A stretch of DNA of 46,945 nt from Pseudomonas sp. 10-1B (GTDB lineage Bacteria > Pseudomonadota > Gammaproteobacteria > Pseudomonadales > Pseudomonadaceae): NCBI RefSeq assembly GCF_000935045.1, contig NZ_JYKS01000046.1, positions 1-46,945 on the forward strand, in the 5' to 3' direction. This document shows, piece after piece, positions 41,629 to 46,945 of this stretch. The notes beneath the pieces are model-generated. The model had not been told where the DNA came from and searched no databases. It saw only the letters and a program-made list of their open reading frames with translations. Every line of letters begins with the position of its first letter. The stretch's first letter is position 1. The position numbers and the translations under genes are program-made.

Positions 41629-42758
41629 GTCGCACCTGTCGAATGTCCTTCGAACTGCTGGCCACCGACGGCAAGGCCCGTCGTGGTCGCATCACCTTCC
41701 CACGTGGCACCGTGGAAACCCCGGCGTTCATGCCGGTGGGCACCTATGGCACGGTCAAGGGCATGCTGCCGCGTGATATCGAGGCCATTGGCGCCGAGAT
41801 GATCCTTGGCAACACCTTCCACCTGTGGCTGCGCCCGGGCACCGAGGTGATCAAGAAGCACAACGGCCTGCATGACTTCATGCAGTGGAAAGGCCCGATC
41901 CTCACCGATTCCGGTGGTTTCCAGGTGTTCAGCCTGGGCGCCATGCGCAAGATCAAGGAAGAGGGCGTGACCTTCGCCTCGCCAGTCGATGGCTCCAAAG
42001 TGTTCATGGGCCCGGAAGAGTCGATGCAGGTGCAGCGTGACCTGGGCTCGGACGTGGTGATGATCTTCGACGAATGCACCCCGTACCCGGCCGAGCACGA
42101 TGTGGCGCGCACCTCCATGGAGCTGTCGCTGCGCTGGGCCCAGCGTTCGAAGAATGCCCATGCCGACAACACCGCGGCGCTGTTCGGTATCGTCCAGGGC
42201 GGTATGTACCAGGACCTGCGCATGCGCTCGCTGGAGGGGCTGGAGAACATCGGCTTCGACGGCCTGGCCATCGGCGGCCTGTCGGTGGGCGAACCCAAGC
42301 ATGAAATGATCAAGGTGCTGGATTACCTGCCGGGCCAGATGCCTGCTGACAAACCTCGTTACCTTATGGGGGTAGGCAAACCGGAAGATCTCGTTGAGGG
42401 TGTGCGCCGCGGCGTCGACATGTTCGACTGCGTGATGCCGACGCGTAACGCGCGCAACGGTCATCTGTTCGTCGATACAGGGGTGATCAAGATCCGCAAT
42501 GCGTTCCATCGCCATGATGAATCGCCGCTGGATCCGACCTGTGATTGCTATACCTGCAGCAACTTCTCCCGCGCCTATCTCCATCACCTGGACAAGTGCG
42601 GCGAAATGCTGAGCAGCATGCTGAATACCATCCACAACTTGCGCCATTACCAGCGCTTGATGGCCGGTTTACGCGAGGCTATTCAACAGGGTAAATTGGC
42701 CGCCTTTGTCGACGCCTTCTACGCCAAGCGCGGGCTGCCTGTGCCGCCCTTGGACTGA
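41625..42758 (+). CDS. tgt: tRNA-guanine transglycosylase
   Basis: 377 residues. It exchanges guanine 34 for preQ1 in tRNAs with GUN anticodons. The catalytic Asp in LTDSGGFQVFS and the nucleophile Asp in MFDCVMPTRNARNG are present, as is the zinc site CDCYTC with a downstream HH. GIVQGGMY and GLAIGGLSVGE line the base pocket. The ATG at 41625 has GAGG eight bases upstream and overlaps queA; ATG 41643 is an alternative giving 371 residues. Confidence 0.97.
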   Translation: MSRTCRMSFELLATDGKARRGRITFPRGTVETPAFMPVGTYGTVKGMLPRDIEAIGAEMILGNTFHLWLRPGTEVIKKHNGLHDFMQWKGPILTDSGGFQVFSLGAMRKIKEEGVTFASPVDGSKVFMGPEESMQVQRDLGSDVVMIFDECTPYPAEHDVARTSMELSLRWAQRSKNAHADNTAALFGIVQGGMYQDLRMRSLEGLENIGFDGLAIGGLSVGEPKHEMIKVLDYLPGQMPADKPRYLMGVGKPEDLVEGVRRGVDMFDCVMPTRNARNGHLFVDTGVIKIRNAFHRHDESPLDPTCDCYTCSNFSRAYLHHLDKCGEMLSSMLNTIHNLRHYQRLMAGLREAIQQGKLAAFVDAFYAKRGLPVPPLD

Positions 42759-42802
42759 CTGTTCGCTCACACTATTAAAAACTTAAGCAACTGGAGTGCC
42801 CA

Positions 42803-43138
42803 ATGAGCTTCTTGATTCCCGCCGCCTACGCGGACGCCGCTGCACCCGCCGCCGGCCCAGCCGGCACCGGCTTTGAATGGATCTTCCTGGTCGGTTTCCT
42901 GGTCATCTTCTACCTGATGATCTGGCGCCCGCAGGCCAAGCGTGCAAAGGAGCAGAAAAACCTGCTGAGCAGCTTGCAGAAGGGTGACGAAGTTGTCACC
43001 AACGGCGGTATCGCCGGCAAGATCGTCAAGGTTTCCGATGATTTCGTGGTACTGGAAGTTTCCGACAACGTCGAGCTGAAGTTCCAGAAGGGCGCCATCG
43101 CGGCGACCCTGCCAAAAGGTACGCTCAAGGCTATCTGA
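42803..43138 (+). CDS. yajC: Sec translocase accessory subunit YajC
   Basis: 111 residues with one membrane helix (about 23-42, WIFLVGFLVIFYLMIW) and a cytoplasmic domain with RPQAKRAKEQKNLLSSLQKG and DEVVTNGGIAGKI. It associates with SecDF and SecYEG. TGGAG lies eight bases before the ATG. A region of about 45 bases separates it from tgt, and secD follows. Confidence 0.96.
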   Translation: MSFLIPAAYADAAAPAAGPAGTGFEWIFLVGFLVIFYLMIWRPQAKRAKEQKNLLSSLQKGDEVVTNGGIAGKIVKVSDDFVVLEVSDNVELKFQKGAIAATLPKGTLKAI

Positions 43139-43160
43139 GTTACCGGTTTTTCTTTCCAGT

Positions 43161-43181
43161 CGGGGCGCGCAACGCGCCCCG
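43161..43181 (+). other. Intercistronic GC hairpin between yajC and secD
   Basis: CGGGGCGCG-CAA-CGCGCCCCG: a perfect 9-bp stem with a 3-base loop and no T-run after it. It is not a normal terminator; a role in mRNA processing or differential stability of yajC versus secDF is possible. Confidence 0.5.
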
Positions 43182-43201
43182 CGTCTTGAACGGGCGGCGT
43201 G

Positions 43202-45064
43202 ATGCTGAACAAATACCCTCTGTGGAAATATGCACTGATCGTGCTGGTACTGGTGGTCGGTTTCATTTATTCCGCTCCTAACCTCTACCCGGATGACCCG
43301 GCGGTGCAGATCAGCGGTGCCAGCTCGGCGCTGCATGTGAACCAGGGCGACCTGGATCGTGCCGGCAAGGCGCTGGCCGATGCCGGTATCACCGTCAAGG
43401 CCGCGAGCCTGGGCGAGAAGGGCAGCGGGCTGATTCGCCTGACCAACCAGGAAGACCAACTGCCGGCCAAGGATGTAGTGCGCAAGGCACTGGGCGATGA
43501 TTACGTCGTGGCCCTGAACCTCGCTCAGACTACCCCGCAATGGCTGCGCAACCTGGGTGCAAGCCCGATGAAGCTGGGCCTGGACCTGTCCGGTGGTGTG
43601 CACTTCCTGCTGGAAGTGGACATGGACAAGGCCATGAGCGCCCGCATGAAAGTCTACGAGGGCGAGGTCAAGACCTTGCTGCGTAAAGAGCGCGTCCGCT
43701 ACCGCAGCCTGCCTCAGCAGGATGGCGGCATCATGCTGGGCTTCGCTGACGATGCCTCCCGCGAACAGGCCCGTGCCCTGATCCGCAAGAATTTCAATGA
43801 TTTCGACCTGACCACCACCGAGCGCAATGACCTCGCCGTGCTGCGTCTGGCGCTGACCCAGGCGAAAGTCGCCGAGATCCGCGAATACTCGATCAAGCAG
43901 AACCTCACCACCGTTCGCAACCGTGTCAACGAGTTGGGCGTGGCCGAACCGCTGGTACAGCGCCAAGGCGCCAACCGTATCGTGGTCGAACTGCCAGGCG
44001 TGCAGGACACTGCCGAGGCCAAGCGTATCCTTGGTAAAACCGCCAACCTGGAGTTCCGCTTCGGTGCCGAACCGGGTGCGTCCAAGGCCACCACCGAGGT
44101 CTTCGAGTTCCGTGAAGGCGGCCGTTCCGCCGCAGTCGAGCGCGGCCTGATCATTACCGGTGACCAGGTCACCGACGCCCAGGCCAGCTTCGACGAGCAT
44201 GGTCGCCCGCAGGTGAACATCCGCCTGGATGGCCACGGTGGCGAGCTGATGAGCCGTGCTACCCGTAGCAACGTCGGCCGCAGCATGGCGGTGATCTTCA
44301 TCGAACAGAAGCCGGTCACCCGCTACGTCAAGCAGATCGTCAACGGCGTCGAGAAAGACGTAGCTGTACAGAGCTTCCAGGAAGAGAAGAAGATCATCAG
44401 CCTGGCGACCATCCAGTCGCCGCTGGGTAGCCAGTTCCGCATCACCGGCCTGAATGGCCAGGGCGAATCGTCCGAACTGGCCCTGCTGCTGCGTGCCGGT
44501 GGCCTGGCCGCGCCGATGTACTTCGCTGAAGAACGTACCATTGGCCCGAGCCTGGGTGCCGACAACATCACCAAGGGTATCGATGCGTCGCTGTGGGGCA
44601 TGCTGTTCGTCTCGCTGTTCATCATCGCCATCTACCGCGCCTTTGGCGTGATCGCCACCATCGCCCTGGCGGGCAACATGGTCCTGCTGCTGGCGCTGAT
44701 GTCGTTGCTGGGCGCCACCCTGACCCTGCCGGGTATTGCCGGTATCGTGTTGACCATGGGTATGGCGGTAGACGCCAACGTGCTGATCTTCTCGCGTATC
44801 CGCGAAGAGATGAAAGCCGGCATGTCGGTGCAGCGCGCCATCCACGAAGGTTTCAACCGCGCCTATACCGCGATCATCGACGCCAACCTGACCAGTTTGC
44901 TGGTCGGTGGCATTCTGTTCGCCATGGGCACCGGCCCGGTCAAGGGCTTTGCGGTCACCATGTCCCTCGGGATTTTCACCTCGATGTTCACCGCCGTCAT
45001 GGTGACCCGTGCAATGGTCAACCTGTCCTGCGGCGGGCGTGACATCAAGAAGCTGTGGGTTTGA
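43202..45064 (+). CDS. secD: Protein translocase subunit SecD
   Basis: A 620-residue RND-superfamily membrane protein that uses the proton gradient to complete Sec export. It has an N-terminal helix (KYALIVLVLVVGFIYSAPNLYPDDPA), a large periplasmic region with GLDLSGGVHFLLEVD, and six-helix membrane core blocks VLTMGMAVDANVLIFSRIRE and GFNRAYTAIIDANLTSL. I use ATG 43202 rather than the GTG directly before it. It lies ten bases before secF. Confidence 0.97.
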   Translation: MLNKYPLWKYALIVLVLVVGFIYSAPNLYPDDPAVQISGASSALHVNQGDLDRAGKALADAGITVKAASLGEKGSGLIRLTNQEDQLPAKDVVRKALGDDYVVALNLAQTTPQWLRNLGASPMKLGLDLSGGVHFLLEVDMDKAMSARMKVYEGEVKTLLRKERVRYRSLPQQDGGIMLGFADDASREQARALIRKNFNDFDLTTTERNDLAVLRLALTQAKVAEIREYSIKQNLTTVRNRVNELGVAEPLVQRQGANRIVVELPGVQDTAEAKRILGKTANLEFRFGAEPGASKATTEVFEFREGGRSAAVERGLIITGDQVTDAQASFDEHGRPQVNIRLDGHGGELMSRATRSNVGRSMAVIFIEQKPVTRYVKQIVNGVEKDVAVQSFQEEKKIISLATIQSPLGSQFRITGLNGQGESSELALLLRAGGLAAPMYFAEERTIGPSLGADNITKGIDASLWGMLFVSLFIIAIYRAFGVIATIALAGNMVLLLALMSLLGATLTLPGIAGIVLTMGMAVDANVLIFSRIREEMKAGMSVQRAIHEGFNRAYTAIIDANLTSLLVGGILFAMGTGPVKGFAVTMSLGIFTSMFTAVMVTRAMVNLSCGGRDIKKLWV

Positions 45065-45074
45065 GGGAGCTGCG

Positions 45075-45983
45075 ATGAAAACCATCAACTTCATGGGCGT
45101 GCGCAATGTCGCGTTCGCCATTACCGTGCTCCTCACCGTGCTGGCGTTGTTCAGCTGGTGGCAGAAGGGCCTGAACTTCGGCCTGGACTTCACCGGCGGT
45201 ACGCTGATCGAGCTGACCTACGAGCGCCCGGCCGACCTCAAGGCGGTACGTGCCGAGCTGGCCGATTCCGGCTTCCACGAGGCTGTGGTGCAGAGCTTCG
45301 GTGCCACCACTGACCTGCTGGTGCGTATGCCGGGCGATGATCCGCAACTGGGCAACAAGGTAGCTGCAGCCCTGCAAAAGGCTGGCGGCGACAACCCAGC
45401 CACGGTCAAGCGTGTCGAGTTCGTCGGCCCGCAGGTGGGTGAAGAGCTGCGCGACCAGGGTGGCATGGGCATGCTCCTTGCCTTGGGCGGCATCCTCATC
45501 TACCTGGCCTTCCGCTTCCAGTGGAAGTTCGCCGTGGGTGCGATCATCTCGCTGATCCACGACGTGGTGGTGACCTTGGGTATCCTGTCGTTCTTCCAGA
45601 TCACCTTCGACCTGACGGTGCTGGCTGCGGTGCTGGCGATCATCGGCTACTCGCTGAACGACACCATCGTCGTGTTCGACCGGGTGCGTGAGAACTTCCG
45701 CGTCATGCGCAAGGCCTCGTTGATCGAGAACATCAACGTTTCGACCACCCAGACCCTGCTGCGTACCATCGCCACCTCGGTGTCGACCTTGCTGGCTATT
45801 GCCGCGCTGCTGTTCTTCGGTGGCGACAACCTGTTCGGCTTCTCGCTGGCGCTGTTCCTCGGCGTCATGGCTGGTACCTATTCGTCGATCTATATCGCCA
45901 ACGTGGTACTGATCTGGCTGAACCTGAGCAGCGAAGACCTGATCCCGGTGGTCAAGGCCGAGGGTGTGGACGAGCGTCCATAA
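45075..45983 (+). CDS. secF: Protein translocase subunit SecF
   Basis: 302 residues, the partner of SecD. Blocks are FGLDFTGGTLIELTYERP in the periplasmic part, then ISLIHDVVVTLGILSFF, LAIIGYSLNDTIVVFDRVRE and TLLRTIATSVSTLLAIAALL. The start at 45075 has GAGGGAGC upstream; the in-frame part before it belongs to the secD reading region. A strong terminator follows. Confidence 0.97.
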   Translation: MKTINFMGVRNVAFAITVLLTVLALFSWWQKGLNFGLDFTGGTLIELTYERPADLKAVRAELADSGFHEAVVQSFGATTDLLVRMPGDDPQLGNKVAAALQKAGGDNPATVKRVEFVGPQVGEELRDQGGMGMLLALGGILIYLAFRFQWKFAVGAIISLIHDVVVTLGILSFFQITFDLTVLAAVLAIIGYSLNDTIVVFDRVRENFRVMRKASLIENINVSTTQTLLRTIATSVSTLLAIAALLFFGGDNLFGFSLALFLGVMAGTYSSIYIANVVLIWLNLSSEDLIPVVKAEGVDERP

Positions 45984-46014
45984 GGCCTGGTCTACGCCGT
46001 TGGGCGGCCCGAAA

Positions 46015-46045
46015 GGCGCGAGTATTGAACTCGCGCCTTTTTTTT
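46015..46045 (+). terminator. Rho-independent terminator of the yajC-secDF unit
   Basis: 9-bp perfect stem GGCGCGAGT/ACTCGCGCC, 5-base loop and eight T, 31 bases after the secF stop. Confidence 0.95.
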
Positions 46046-46102
46046 CGCTCCAAGGCAGGGAGAAGGCGGGTTGGCTCCCGCGGGTATGATCAGGAGGTTC
46101 AT

Positions 46103-46645
46103 GTGAACAAATCAATGCTGGTAGGTGCTGTGCTGGGTGCTGTCGGTGTGACTGCCGGAGGTGCTGTCGCGACCTACAGCTTGGTGAACAAGGGGCCTGA
46201 ATACGCCCAGGTCACCGACGTGCAACCGATCAAGCAGCAGGTGAAAACCCCGCGTGAGGTGTGCAAGGACGTCGCCGTGACGCGCCAGGCGCCGGTCAAG
46301 GACCAGCACCAGATCGCCGGTACCGTGGTGGGTGCCATTGCCGGTGGCCTGCTGGGTAACCAGATTGGTGGTGGTACTGGCAAGAAGATCGCTACCGTGG
46401 CTGGTGCGGTCGGTGGTGGCTATGCCGGCAACAAGGTGCAGGAAGGTATGCAGGAGCGTGACACCTATACCACCACGCAAACCCGTTGTAACACGGTCAA
46501 CGACATCAGCGAGAAGGTGGTGGGCTACAACGTGACCTATTCCATCGGTGACCAGGTGGGCAAGGTGAAGATGGACCGTGAGCCCGGGTCGACCATTCCG
46601 CTGGACAAGAATGGCAAGCTGATCCTCAGCGAAGCTGGCCAGTGA
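46103..46645 (+). CDS. Glycine-zipper 2TM domain protein (outer-membrane SlyB/YcfJ-like)
   Basis: 180 residues. An N-terminal hydrophobic segment (SMLVGAVLGAVGVTAGGAVATYSLV) acts as signal or anchor. A glycine-zipper region follows (GTVVGAIAGGLLGNQIGGG, GAVGGGYAGNKVQEGMQ), as in YcfJ/SlyB-like envelope proteins, then a C-terminal domain with VVGYNVTYSIGDQVGKVKMD. The start is GTG 46103, set by AGGAGG five bases before it. It sits next to secF, as in other pseudomonads. Confidence 0.88.
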   Translation: MNKSMLVGAVLGAVGVTAGGAVATYSLVNKGPEYAQVTDVQPIKQQVKTPREVCKDVAVTRQAPVKDQHQIAGTVVGAIAGGLLGNQIGGGTGKKIATVAGAVGGGYAGNKVQEGMQERDTYTTTQTRCNTVNDISEKVVGYNVTYSIGDQVGKVKMDREPGSTIPLDKNGKLILSEAGQ

Positions 46646-46659
46646 TGTTGTTGCTTGTT

Positions 46660-46858
46660 CCGGCCTCATCGCCGGCAAGCCAGCTCCCACCTCGATCGCA
46701 TAGGCCTCAAGCCCTGTGCAGTACCTGTGGGGGCTGGCTTGCTGGCGATGAGGCCAGTCCAGGCAATACAAGACAGTTGCTCCCACAGGAGAGCATTAGG
46801 CCCAAGGTCTGCGGATAGCCTTGTAGGAGCTGGCTTGCCGGCGATAGCGCCAGCACAG
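46660..46858. repeat. REP cluster with an inverted part of the 143-bp unit
   Basis: GGCCTCATCGCCGGCAAGCC and its complement GGCTTGCTGGCGATGAGGCC form a pair (46660-46758). GGCCAGTCCAGGCAATACAA with GACAGTTGC follows and is the reverse complement of the 5' part of the tandem unit at 32903-33331. A further REP (GAGCTGGCTTGCCGGCGATA) closes the cluster. Confidence 0.85.
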
Positions 46859-46882
46859 GTAATGCAAAACCACCAGGCACAG

Positions 46883-46904
46883 AAAAAGCACCCCGAGGGG
46901 TAAT
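46883..46904 (-). terminator. Terminator for a leftward gene entering from the right
   Basis: On the minus strand ACCC-CTCG-GGGT (extendable to ACCCC/GGGGT) is followed by GC and five T. It lies about ten bases past the stop of the partial frame at 46914. Confidence 0.65.
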
Positions 46905-46913
46905 GCCAGTCAG

Positions 46914-46945
46914 TTAAGCCTTAGTGGCAGCCATTGGGGCTGCTT
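46914..46945 (-). CDS. C-terminal end of a leftward gene (partial, unidentified)
   Basis: The last codons read AAPMAATKA followed by TAA, with a terminator right after. Synteny in Pseudomonas would suggest suhB beyond secF and the glycine-zipper gene, but ten codons are too few to identify it and the residues do not obviously match. Confidence 0.3.
   Translation of the reverse strand, partial: AAPMAATKA

Noticed and set aside
42767..45193. 808-codon minus-strand open frame opposite yajC and secD
   Set aside because: Shadow of the SecD coding strand; the real proteins are unambiguous.

Overview
The window looks like a Pseudomonas chromosome, most likely the P. putida group. The evidence is high-GC coding, Pseudomonas-type gene order (queA-tgt-yajC-secD-secF; norR/hmp next to dsbB and cyoABCDE; selD-selU next to a selenate-type ABC transporter), an OprD-family porin, DUF6124/DUF3077 small-protein genes, and dense intergenic REP palindromes of the 'CTCCCACAGG' type. 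No insertion sequence, prophage or CRISPR array is visible. Species assignment is inference from gene content.

Layout. 1-3790: the fructose PTS operon (3' end of fruB, fruK, fruA). 3951-8334: a DUF3820 gene, a PA2169-type four-helix protein behind a strong candidate sigma54 promoter, a membrane diguanylate cyclase, an OprD-type porin and a small secreted protein. 8644-14943 (minus): a four-gene operon of RND membrane-fusion protein, RND permease, response regulator and sensor kinase. 15227-17257 (minus): a YkgJ-type Cys-cluster protein coupled to a small exported protein, then CheV. 17465-20352: divergent norR and hmp with NorR boxes and a sigma54-type promoter between them. 20909-26798: dsbB and cyoABCDE, with an ANR box in the long gap before cyoA. 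27135-32850: alaC, an orphan serine-hydrolase-like protein, a second YkgJ protein, a small DUF6124/DUF3077 pair preceded by a highly structured leader, a GNAT acetyltransferase, a membrane protein and an LprI-type protein. 32903-33331: three direct copies of a 143-bp REP-bearing unit. 33378-38896: the selenium locus, with selD-selU leftwards and a four-gene PhnDCE-like (putative selenate) ABC transporter rightwards. 39027-40144: a decay zone with two 5'-truncated genes and a toxin fragment fused in frame to its antitoxin. 40389-46645: tRNA-Leu(CAA), queA, tgt, yajC, secD, secF and a glycine-zipper protein.

Working together. fruBKA imports and phosphorylates fructose. NorR senses nitric oxide and probably switches on Hmp, the NO dioxygenase. 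Cyo is the bo3-type quinol oxidase with its own haem O synthase. SelD makes selenophosphate, SelU uses it on tRNA wobble uridine, and the divergent transporter may supply selenium oxyanion. QueA and Tgt make queuosine in tRNA, and YajC-SecDF support Sec export.

The most novel-looking element is the leader at about 30408-30660. It has a 15-bp stem enclosing two hairpins, plus an 8-nt segment that can pair with either of two identical flanking octamers. It precedes two translationally coupled small genes of unknown function. Other points of note are the sigma54 promoter and perfect palindrome at 4272-4335, the toxin-antitoxin remnant at 39601-40144, and the 143-bp tandem array.
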